A stretch of DNA of 64,000 bases from Rugosibacter sp. GTDB lineage: Bacteria; Pseudomonadota; Gammaproteobacteria; Burkholderiales; Rhodocyclaceae. The notes under the pieces are model-generated. The model was not told the origin of the DNA, ran no database searches, and saw nothing but the letters and a program-made list of their open reading frames with translations. The position numbers were made by a program, and so were the translations under genes. The DNA lies in the NCBI GenBank assembly GCA_030645365.1, contig JAUSMB010000035.1, positions 36,788 through 100,787 of the forward strand, given 5' to 3'. Positions 56,482-64,000 of the stretch are shown here, one piece after another; position 1 is the stretch's first letter; each line of letters begins with the position of its first letter.

Positions 56482-58880
56482 TTGATATTGAAATCAATGG
56501 CAAAGCGCTGCAGGTAGAACCCGGCAGCACCATCATGGATGCCGCGCATCAAGCGGGAACCTATATCCCCCATTTTTGCTATCACAAGAAGCTGTCGATT
56601 GCGGCTAACTGCCGCATGTGTTTAGTGCAGGTGGAAAAAGCACCGAAGCCTTTGCCTGCATGCGCAACGCCGATCACGTCCGGCATGAAAGTGTTTACCC
56701 ATTCTGAGTTGGCAGTCTCGGCGCAAAAGGGGGTAATGGAATTCTTGTTGATTAATCATCCTCTGGATTGCCCCATTTGCGACCAGGGTGGCGAATGCCA
56801 GTTGCAGGATTTGGCAGTCGGTTATGGTGACTCGGCATCTGATTATCAAGAAGAGAAACGCGTTGTGGCCGATAAAGATCTCGGCCCGCTAGTGGCAACG
56901 GACATGACCCGGTGCATCAATTGCACGCGCTGCATCCGCTTCACGCAGGAAATTGCAGGTGTGATGGAGCTGGGCCAAGCCTTCCGAGGTGAGCATGCAG
57001 AAGTTATGCCGTTTGTTGAACAGACGGTGGATTCTGAACTCTCCGGCAATATTATCGACCTGTGTCCGGTTGGCGCATTAACGTCTAAACCGTTCCGTTT
57101 TTCAGCGCGTACCTGGGAGCTGTCACGACGCAAGTCGATCAGCCCGCACGACAGTCTTGGCAGTAATCTGATTGTGCAAACCAAAAATGATCGCGTCATG
57201 CGTGTTTTGCCGCGTGAGAACGAAGACATCAACGAGTGCTGGCTTTCGGACAAAGATCGCTATTCCTATGAGGCGTTGAATTCCCCAGAGCGATTGACCC
57301 GTCCGATGGTCAAGCAAGACGGTGTGTGGCATGAAGTCGATTGGTCTGTCGCGCTCGATTATGTGGCGCATATGCTGCGTGATGTTGTTAAAACGGACGG
57401 CGGCGCAGCGATTGGTGGATTGTTAAGCCCACATGCAACGCTTGAAGAGTTATACCTTGGGCAAAAACTGCTGCGTGGTTTGGGCTGTGAAAATCTCGAC
57501 ACACGCTTGCGCCACAGCGATTTTTCTGCCGATGGCAAGCGCCTTGGCATGCCATGGCTCGGCATGAAGATTGCCGAGTTATCTCAGCTTGACCGTGTGC
57601 TGGTGGTCGGGTCTTTCCTGCGCAAAGATCATCCGCTCATCGCGCAACGCTTACGTCAGTCGGCCAAACGCGGGGCGAAAATCACTTTTCTGCATAGTGC
57701 AGGGGATGATCAGTTCATTCAATTGGCCGGACAAGCCATTGTGCGGCCTTCACACCTGCCTTCCATGCTGGCTCAGGTCGTGAAGTCCGTGAGCGCCAAG
57801 AAGAATATTGTCATTGAAACGCTGAATGCGGATGCGACATTCGCTGAGTTAGCGGTGTCAGCCGAAGCCGAGCAGATTGCGCAGAGCTTGGTTAGCGGTC
57901 GTAACACAGGAATTATGCTGGGTAACTTCGCACAGCAACATCCACAAGCGGCAACGCTTCATGCATTGGCCCATCAGCTCGCCAACCTTCTGGGTGGAAA
58001 GTTGGGTTTTCTTGGTGAAGCGGCGAACAGCCTAGGGGCTTATGTTGTCAAAGCCATGCCGCAGACGGGCAATCTTACTGCCGAGACAATGCTGATTCAG
58101 CCACGGCGCGCGTATGTGCTGCTAGGTGTTGAGCCAGAACTGGATTGCGCGAATGGCATGCAGGCATTGACGGCACTGAGCCAGGCTGCCAGTGTGATTG
58201 TGTTGTCACCGTTCAAATCAAAAGCTGCGCTGGGTTATGCAGATGTCTTGTTACCGATTTCACCTTTTACTGAAACCTCGGGGACTTTTGTTAATTGCGA
58301 AGGCCGTGTACAAAGTTTTTATGCTGCCGTTAAACCTTTGGCAGAAACGCGTCCGGCCTGGAAGGTGCTTCGGGTATTAGCAAATTTGCTTGATATTCCC
58401 GGATTCGATTTCAACAGTAGCGAGGAGATAAAAGTTGAGGCTTTGGGTCTTGCTCGGGGTGAATCGTCGGAATTTGTCTCTGGCCTTGATAACGGTGTTT
58501 CAGATATCACGGTTAACCTGATGCCTGACATGTCTGCGACATCGATAGAGCGCGTTGCCGATGTGCCTATTCATTTTGCCGATATGCTTGCCCGTTATGC
58601 TCCCTCATTACAAAAAACCAAAGATGCTGCTATTCCTGTGGCACATATGAATAATGCCATGCTTGCTCGCTTTGGTATCGTCAGTGGTGACTTAGTAAAA
58701 CTCGGCGCTGGTGAGACGGCGGATACAGTAAAAAACGCTGCTAGCCACGGTATATCGGCAATGATGCGGACTGAACTCGATGTGAATTTGCCTGATAATA
58801 CGGTGCGCATTGCCAGCGGCCATTCCACTACAGTTGCTGTCGGCCAGATGTTCACGACGCTGAATGTGGAAAAAGCATGA
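56478..58880 (+). CDS. nuoG: NADH-quinone oxidoreductase subunit G
   Basis: Largest peripheral subunit, 800 aa, carrying the electron chain. [2Fe-2S] ligands Cys34, Cys45, Cys48, Cys62; a His94/Cys98/Cys101/Cys107 [4Fe-4S] cluster; and Cys146/Cys149/Cys152/Cys196. The molybdopterin-oxidoreductase-like C-terminal domain follows. GTG start inside the nuoF stop (GTGA). A copy of the dispersed repeat lies near the C-terminus (KLGAGETAD), sharing GAGETA with the copy in carB. Confidence 0.96.
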   Translation: MIDIEINGKALQVEPGSTIMDAAHQAGTYIPHFCYHKKLSIAANCRMCLVQVEKAPKPLPACATPITSGMKVFTHSELAVSAQKGVMEFLLINHPLDCPICDQGGECQLQDLAVGYGDSASDYQEEKRVVADKDLGPLVATDMTRCINCTRCIRFTQEIAGVMELGQAFRGEHAEVMPFVEQTVDSELSGNIIDLCPVGALTSKPFRFSARTWELSRRKSISPHDSLGSNLIVQTKNDRVMRVLPRENEDINECWLSDKDRYSYEALNSPERLTRPMVKQDGVWHEVDWSVALDYVAHMLRDVVKTDGGAAIGGLLSPHATLEELYLGQKLLRGLGCENLDTRLRHSDFSADGKRLGMPWLGMKIAELSQLDRVLVVGSFLRKDHPLIAQRLRQSAKRGAKITFLHSAGDDQFIQLAGQAIVRPSHLPSMLAQVVKSVSAKKNIVIETLNADATFAELAVSAEAEQIAQSLVSGRNTGIMLGNFAQQHPQAATLHALAHQLANLLGGKLGFLGEAANSLGAYVVKAMPQTGNLTAETMLIQPRRAYVLLGVEPELDCANGMQALTALSQAASVIVLSPFKSKAALGYADVLLPISPFTETSGTFVNCEGRVQSFYAAVKPLAETRPAWKVLRVLANLLDIPGFDFNSSEEIKVEALGLARGESSEFVSGLDNGVSDITVNLMPDMSATSIERVADVPIHFADMLARYAPSLQKTKDAAIPVAHMNNAMLARFGIVSGDLVKLGAGETADTVKNAASHGISAMMRTELDVNLPDNTVRIASGHSTTVAVGQMFTTLNVEKA
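58697..58721 (+). repeat. dispersed 25-bp repeat, copy in nuoG
   Basis: AAAACTCGGCGCTGG then TGAGACGGCG, one difference from consensus. Same strand as nuoG, read as KLGAGETA. Confidence 0.75.
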
Positions 58881-59929
58881 TGAATGCGTTTCTTGCACCT
58901 ATTCAACAATGGCTTGGCCCGGTCTTTCCCTTGCTATGGACCTTGCTAAAGATTGTGCTAATCCTCGTGCCACTAATGCTCTCAGTGGCCTACCTGACTT
59001 TTTGGGAGCGCAAAGTTCTTGGTTGGATGCATGTGCGCATTGGCCCAAATCGCGTCGGTCCTTGGGGTTTGTTACAGCCGATAGCCGACGGATTAAAGCT
59101 CTTTTTCAAAGAAGTTATTCTGCCTAAAGTAGCTGATAGAGAGTTATATTTTGTCGGCCCTGTCCTGGCCATAGCACCAGCTCTGGCGATGTGGGCAGTG
59201 ATTCCTTTTTCTGATGGCTGGGTCTTGGCCAATATCGATGCCGGCGTGCTGTATCTTCTAGCCGTTGGTTCTATCGGCGTGTACGGCATCATCATTGCTG
59301 GCTGGGCTTCAAACTCGAAGTATGCATTTTTAGGTGCGATGCGTTCTTCAGCCCAAATGATTTCTTATGAAGTCGCCATGGGGCTGGCATTAATTAGCGT
59401 GCTGATGGTTTCCAGTAGCTTGAACCTCTCCGCGATTGTGCATGCTCAGGCACATGGCTACTTTGCTGCGCAAGGAATAGGCTTTCTTTCCTGGAACTGG
59501 CTTCCTTTGCTGCCTGTGTTTGCGGTGTATTTGATTTCCGGCGTGGCTGAGCTGAATCGTGCGCCATTTGATGTGGTCGAGGGCGAATCTGAAATTGTTG
59601 CCGGTCACATGGTGGAATATTCCGGCATGTCATTCGCGATGTTTTTCCTTGCCGAATATGCCAATATGATTCTCGTGGCGGCGATGGTATCCGTATTTTT
59701 CCTCGGCGGCTGGTTGTCGCCGGTTGGTTTTCTCCCAGACGGGTTTTTCTGGTTGGCAGTGAAAATATCTGCTGTCCTGTTTTTCTTTCTCTGGATTCGG
59801 GCTACCTTTCCGCGCTATCGCTATGACCAAATCATGCGTTTGGGGTGGAAGGTTTTTGTTCCGCTGACGCTGGTATGGATTCTTGTCGTAGGCGTCTGGA
59901 TGATGTCGCCATTGACTATCTGGAAATAA
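58877..59929 (+). CDS. nuoH: NADH-quinone oxidoreductase subunit H
   Basis: Membrane subunit lining the quinone channel, 350 aa, about eight helices. Signatures: [19 protein letters not shown] near the N-terminus, [19 protein letters not shown] in the acidic loop, and the [16 protein letters not shown] end region. Overlaps nuoG by four bases (ATGA). Confidence 0.97.
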   Translation: MMNAFLAPIQQWLGPVFPLLWTLLKIVLILVPLMLSVAYLTFWERKVLGWMHVRIGPNRVGPWGLLQPIADGLKLFFKEVILPKVADRELYFVGPVLAIAPALAMWAVIPFSDGWVLANIDAGVLYLLAVGSIGVYGIIIAGWASNSKYAFLGAMRSSAQMISYEVAMGLALISVLMVSSSLNLSAIVHAQAHGYFAAQGIGFLSWNWLPLLPVFAVYLISGVAELNRAPFDVVEGESEIVAGHMVEYSGMSFAMFFLAEYANMILVAAMVSVFFLGGWLSPVGFLPDGFFWLAVKISAVLFFFLWIRATFPRYRYDQIMRLGWKVFVPLTLVWILVVGVWMMSPLTIWK

Positions 59930-59944
59930 AATAGAGGACTTGTC

Positions 59945-60442
59945 ATGGGTGCTAAAGATTTCATAGGCAGTTTGTTTTTAAAAGAGCTGTTCAAAGGCAT
60001 GGCGGTTACAGGCCGTTATATGTTTGCACGCAAGATTACCGTACAGTTCCCCGAAGAAAAAACACCGCAAAGCTCGCGCTTTCGCGGACTGCATGCGTTG
60101 CGTCGTTACCCGAATGGTGAAGAGCGTTGCATCGGCTGCAAATTATGCGAAGCGGTTTGTCCTGCCATGGCAATCACCATCGAATCTGCCGAACGCGATG
60201 ATGGAAATGGGCATACATCGCGCCGCACAACGCGTTATGACATTGATCTTGTCAAGTGTATTTTCTGTGGTTTTTGTGAGGAAGCATGCCCTGTGGATGC
60301 CATCGTGGAAACGCGTATTTTCGAGTATCACGGCGAAACACGCGGAGACCTTCACTACACCAAGCAGATGCTGTTGGCTGTTGGCGATCGGTACGAAGAG
60401 CAGATCGCCGCTGATCGTGAAATTGATGCTCGTTTTCGTTAA
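59945..60442 (+). CDS. nuoI: NADH-quinone oxidoreductase subunit I
   Basis: Ferredoxin-like subunit with two [4Fe-4S] clusters: Cys62/65/68 with Cys115, and Cys105/108/111 with Cys72 ([12 protein letters not shown] and [12 protein letters not shown]). 165 aa. It follows nuoH by 15 bases. Confidence 0.97.
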   Translation: MGAKDFIGSLFLKELFKGMAVTGRYMFARKITVQFPEEKTPQSSRFRGLHALRRYPNGEERCIGCKLCEAVCPAMAITIESAERDDGNGHTSRRTTRYDIDLVKCIFCGFCEEACPVDAIVETRIFEYHGETRGDLHYTKQMLLAVGDRYEEQIAADREIDARFR

Positions 60443-60454
60443 TTGATTAGCGCT

Positions 60455-61090
60455 ATGGAATTTACCACCTTTCTTTTTTACCTTTTTGCGGCAGTGATGC
60501 TGTTCTCCGCATTACGAGTCATTACTGCGCGAAATCCAGTGCATGCGGTGCTTTTTCTTGTGCTCGCTTTTTTTAATGCGGCTGGCTTATGGCTGCTGTT
60601 GCAGGCAGAGTTTCTTGCGATTGCGTTGATCATGGTTTATGTCGGAGCCGTGATGGTGCTATTTTTGTTTGTCGTCATGATGCTGGATATCAACATCGAA
60701 AGACTGCGTCACGGCTTTTGGGGGCATTTGCCGTTAGGAGCAACCATTGGTGCCATCATGGTGGTTGAAATGGCAACGGTACTTACCGGCAAATACTTCG
60801 GTCTGAGCAACTTTCCAGCACACGCTCTTCCTGTCGGTGAAAGCAATACCAAAGCGCTGGCCAGGATTCTGTTTACTGACTATGTTTACCCCTTTGAGCT
60901 GGCCTCGGTCATTTTGCTGGTTGCCATTATTGCAGCCGTCATGCTGACTTTGCGGCAACGTAAGGATACCAAGGGCATGCATCCGTCAGACCAGGTAGCC
61001 GTCAAACGCAGTGATCGCCTGCGGATTGTTGCTATGGCATCTGAAAATGAGTCTCCGGCAACAGATTCCAAAGGCGGTACCCCCGTATGA
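60455..61090 (+). CDS. nuoJ: NADH-quinone oxidoreductase subunit J
   Basis: Membrane subunit of 211 aa, five helices, with [20 protein letters not shown] and [16 protein letters not shown], the segment that includes a pi-bulge helix in known structures. The ATG at 60455 is preferred over a TTG four codons upstream. The C-terminal tail is hydrophilic. Overlaps nuoK by four bases. Confidence 0.95.
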   Translation: MEFTTFLFYLFAAVMLFSALRVITARNPVHAVLFLVLAFFNAAGLWLLLQAEFLAIALIMVYVGAVMVLFLFVVMMLDINIERLRHGFWGHLPLGATIGAIMVVEMATVLTGKYFGLSNFPAHALPVGESNTKALARILFTDYVYPFELASVILLVAIIAAVMLTLRQRKDTKGMHPSDQVAVKRSDRLRIVAMASENESPATDSKGGTPV

Positions 61091-61392
61091 TTTCACTTTC
61101 CCATTACCTCACGCTCGCTGCGATTCTCTTTGCTATCAGCATCGTTGGCATATTCCTCAATCGCAAAAATTTGATTGTTCTGCTTATGGCGATTGAGCTG
61201 ATGTTGCTTGCGGTCAATCTCAATTTTGTTGCTTTTTCACATTACCTGAACGATCTCTCGGGGCAATTGTTCGTTTTCTTCATCCTGGTGGTCGCTGCGG
61301 CTGAATCAGCGATTGGACTGGCTATTCTCGTCGTCCTTTTCCGTAACCTGTCTTCGATTCATGTCGATGATCTTGATCAACTAAAGGGCTGA
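61087..61392 (+). CDS. nuoK: NADH-quinone oxidoreductase subunit K
   Basis: Small MrpC-like membrane subunit, 101 aa, three helices, with the conserved Glu residues in [17 protein letters not shown] and [18 protein letters not shown]. Starts in the nuoJ stop and ends three bases before nuoL. Confidence 0.97.
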   Translation: MISLSHYLTLAAILFAISIVGIFLNRKNLIVLLMAIELMLLAVNLNFVAFSHYLNDLSGQLFVFFILVVAAAESAIGLAILVVLFRNLSSIHVDDLDQLKG

Positions 61393-61395
61393 GCG

Positions 61396-63381
61396 ATGGA
61401 CATAAAAACGCTCTATCTGCTCGTTCCCCTTGCGCCATTGGCGGGCGCACTTCTCGCTGGCCTGTTTGGAAAACTCATCGGTCGCACTGGCGCACATGTT
61501 GTCACCATCCTGGGCGTGGCGGTTTCACTGGTGGCTTCGATGCTGATTTACCAGGATGTTCAAGCGGGTCACCACTTCAATGGCGCGTTATACACATGGC
61601 TTGAATCCGGTGGCCTCAAGCTGCAAGTCGGCTTTCTGATTGACCCACTCACCATAATGATGATGCTGGTGGTGAACTTTGTTTCGCTGATGGTGCACAT
61701 TTACACCATAGGCTACATGGCGGACGATCCCGGATACCAACGTTTTTTTAGCTATATCTCGTTATTTACATTTTCGATGTTGATGCTGGTAATGAGCAAC
61801 AACTTCGTGCAGCTCTTTTTTGGCTGGGAGGCTGTGGGCCTGGTTTCTTATTTGCTGATTGGTTTTTGGTACAAAAGGCCAACTGCGATTTATGCCAATC
61901 TCAAGGCATTTTTGGTGAACCGTGTTGGCGACTTTGGATTTTTACTTGGCATTGCCTTGATCGCAGCATATGCGGGCACGCTTGATTACGCTGAAGTATT
62001 TGCCAAGCGCAATGAGCTAGCTGCTCTGACCGAAACTGTTACTGGCTGGTCCTTAATAACCGCTATTTGCATTTGTCTTTTCATTGGGGCGATGGGTAAG
62101 TCGGCACAAGTGCCATTGCATGTCTGGTTGCCCGATTCGATGGAAGGCCCGACGCCGATCTCGGCGTTGATTCACGCGGCAACCATGGTGACAGCAGGTA
62201 TTTTCATGGTCACCCGCATGTCGCCTTTGTTTGAGCTGTCAGACACCGCGCTATCCTTTGTCCTGGTTATAGGCGCTGTCACTGCCTTGTTCATGGGCTT
62301 TCTGGGCATCATCCAGAACGACATCAAACGCGTGGTCGCCTATTCGACGCTCTCCCAGTTGGGCTACATGACAGTTGCACTGGGTGTTTCTGCTTATCCA
62401 ATTGCTGTGTTCCATCTGATGACGCATGCTTTTTTCAAGGCTTTGTTATTCCTTGGCGCGGGCTCCGTGATTATCGGCTGCCATCATAATCAGGACATCC
62501 GTTACATGGGCGGCTTGCGTAAATACATGCCGATCACCTGGATTACCTCACTGCTCGGCTCGCTGGCGCTGATCGGTTTCCCATTTTTTTCCGGCTTCTA
62601 CTCGAAAGACTCGATTATCGAAGCGGTACAGGCCTCTCACTTATGGGGTTCCGGCTTTGCATATTTCGCCGTTGTGGCAGGAGTTTTTGTGACTGCGTTT
62701 TATTCGTTCCGTATGTACTTCCTCGTTTTTCACGGTAAAGAACGCTACGATCAAGCACCGCACGAAGAGCATCACCATGATGATCATGGCCACGGTGGCG
62801 GCAAGCCGCATGAGTCACCATGGGTTGTTACCCTGCCTTTGATACTGCTGGCAATTCCATCTGTAGCCATTGGGTACTTCACCATTCAGCCCATGTTGTT
62901 TGGTAACTGGTTTGGTTCTGCCATTCTGATTGATGCGGTAAAGCATCCACCGATGGCGCATCTGGCTGAAGAGTTTCATGGTGCGTTTGCGATGGTATTG
63001 CATGGGTTGACCAGCTTGCCATTCTTCCTCGCCATGAGTGGCGTGGGGCTGTCGTGGTTCTTTTACCTCAAGCGCCCGGATATTCCTGCAGCAATTCAAA
63101 AAGCGGTCATGCCGCTCTACACCTTGCTAGACAACAAATACTATTTTGACAAGTTCAATGAGGTGGTTTTTGCTGGTGGCTCACGGTTATTAGGCCGCGG
63201 TCTATGGAACGGTGGCGACCAGGCGCTGATTGACGGTTTCATGGTGAACGGTTCTGCACGGGTCGTTGGCTGGTTTGCCGGTCTCGTGAGAAAGCTACAA
63301 ACCGGGCATATCTACCAATATGCTTTTGGGATGATTTTTGGCGTGGCTGCATTTTTAACCTATTGGTTTAACCGGGTCTGA
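61396..63381 (+). CDS. nuoL: NADH-quinone oxidoreductase subunit L
   Basis: Antiporter-like proton-pumping subunit, 661 aa, with the long C-terminal lateral helix. Marks: LLIGFWYKRPTAIYANLKAF, LPDSMEGPTPISALIHAATM and VVAYSTLSQLGYM. A His-rich cytoplasmic loop (HEEHHHDDHGHGGGKPHE) is common in betaproteobacterial NuoL. Confidence 0.97.
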   Translation: MDIKTLYLLVPLAPLAGALLAGLFGKLIGRTGAHVVTILGVAVSLVASMLIYQDVQAGHHFNGALYTWLESGGLKLQVGFLIDPLTIMMMLVVNFVSLMVHIYTIGYMADDPGYQRFFSYISLFTFSMLMLVMSNNFVQLFFGWEAVGLVSYLLIGFWYKRPTAIYANLKAFLVNRVGDFGFLLGIALIAAYAGTLDYAEVFAKRNELAALTETVTGWSLITAICICLFIGAMGKSAQVPLHVWLPDSMEGPTPISALIHAATMVTAGIFMVTRMSPLFELSDTALSFVLVIGAVTALFMGFLGIIQNDIKRVVAYSTLSQLGYMTVALGVSAYPIAVFHLMTHAFFKALLFLGAGSVIIGCHHNQDIRYMGGLRKYMPITWITSLLGSLALIGFPFFSGFYSKDSIIEAVQASHLWGSGFAYFAVVAGVFVTAFYSFRMYFLVFHGKERYDQAPHEEHHHDDHGHGGGKPHESPWVVTLPLILLAIPSVAIGYFTIQPMLFGNWFGSAILIDAVKHPPMAHLAEEFHGAFAMVLHGLTSLPFFLAMSGVGLSWFFYLKRPDIPAAIQKAVMPLYTLLDNKYYFDKFNEVVFAGGSRLLGRGLWNGGDQALIDGFMVNGSARVVGWFAGLVRKLQTGHIYQYAFGMIFGVAAFLTYWFNRV

Positions 63382-63389
63382 CACGTAAG

Positions 63390-64000
63390 ATGAATGCGAA
63401 TTTTTTAAGCCTTGCCATCTGGGTTCCCATTCTTGGCGCTATTCCCGTGCTTTTGCTCGGGTCAGAGCGTCGTTTCCTGGTACGCTGGGTGGCGCTTGCT
63501 GTAGCTTTAGCAGGGTTTGCCGTGACTTTGCCACTGTATACCGGTTTTGACACAACCCAGTCCGGCATGCAGTTTGTTGAGCAAATCCAATGGGTGCCTC
63601 GTTTCAATTTGGAGTACCTGTTGGGTGTTGATGGCATTTCCATGCCGTTTATTTTGCTTAACAGCTTTATCACCATCATGGTGGTGCTGGCGGGATGGGA
63701 TGTGATTGAAAAGAAGCAGGCCCAGTATATGGGCGCTTTTTTGATCATGTCAGGTTTGATGAATGGCATTTTCAGCGCACTGGATGGCATATTGTTTTAT
63801 GTGTTTTTTGAGGCATCACTCATCCCGATGTACCTCATCATCGGCGTGTGGGGTGGCCCCAACCGTGTTTACGCAGCGATTAAATTCTTCCTTTACACGC
63901 TGCTTGGTTCCTTACTCATGCTGGTGGCGTTGATCTGGCTATTTTTGACCTCAGGGGGAAGTGCAAACATTCTTGACTGGCATCAGCTGCAGTTGGGAAT
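63390..64000 (+). CDS. nuoM: NADH-quinone oxidoreductase subunit M, 3' end outside window
   Basis: First roughly 203 residues of the second antiporter-like subunit. LLGVDGISMPFILLNSFI and YVFFEASLIPMYLIIGVWGG, with the key membrane Glu, are clear. It starts nine bases after nuoL and continues beyond the window; nuoN is expected next. Confidence 0.96.
   Translation, partial: MNANFLSLAIWVPILGAIPVLLLGSERRFLVRWVALAVALAGFAVTLPLYTGFDTTQSGMQFVEQIQWVPRFNLEYLLGVDGISMPFILLNSFITIMVVLAGWDVIEKKQAQYMGAFLIMSGLMNGIFSALDGILFYVFFEASLIPMYLIIGVWGGPNRVYAAIKFFLYTLLGSLLMLVALIWLFLTSGGSANILDWHQLQLG

Overview
The window is a 64-kb stretch of a betaproteobacterial chromosome. The gene order, the protein sequences (squalene-forming hpnCDE, betaproteobacterial-type tig-clpP-clpX-lon, exbBD-lpxK-kdsB-adk, tpiA-secG-leuU-nuo) and the moderate base composition suggest Nitrosomonadales or a Gallionella/Nitrosomonas-like relative. 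The order-level placement is an inference from gene content, not from a tree.

Layout. 1-5.4 kb is accessory DNA: the end of an IS5-family element, one or two unidentified small genes, a large RecB-like nuclease/RNase H/SF1 helicase fusion, and an eroded IS630-family relic that abuts and probably replaced the end of the helicase gene. 5.4-8.3 kb is the hpnC-hpnD-hpnE operon that makes squalene for hopanoids. 8.5-19.5 kb is the proteostasis run (tRNA-Leu, tig, clpP, clpX, lon with a heat-shock-type promoter, tRNA-Val, ppiD), then aceK and a pseudouridine synthase. Where hupB sits in E. coli (between lon and ppiD) there is instead a roughly 0.6-kb relic of an integrated element behind tRNA-Val. 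19.8-29.6 kb holds a DUF192 gene, rpsT, xseA, exbBD, lpxK, a Trm112-like gene, kdsB, adk, and a pyrophosphate pair (pfp and hppA). 29.6-41.5 kb holds a cNMP-binding protein, tRNA-Leu, carAB, greA, yhbY, rlmE, ftsH, folP and glmM.

41.7-50.2 kb is a phosphate block set into an otherwise conserved housekeeping string. A leftward operon (olsB, two GT4 glycosyltransferases, dgkA, a PlcP-like metallophosphoesterase) diverges from pstS-pstC-pstA-pstB, and a candidate Pho box lies between them. Read together these look like a phosphate-starvation membrane-lipid remodelling set beside the high-affinity phosphate importer. 50.4-64 kb holds tpiA, secG, tRNA-Leu(GAG) and the complex I operon nuoA to nuoM; nuoM runs off the window.

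The most unusual signal is not a gene. A 25-bp sequence with a near-invariant 15-bp core (AAAAGTCGGCGCTGG) occurs ten times, on both strands, in nine genes in all reading frames and once between genes. It looks like a DNA-level motif, not a protein motif, and I know of no named family that it matches.
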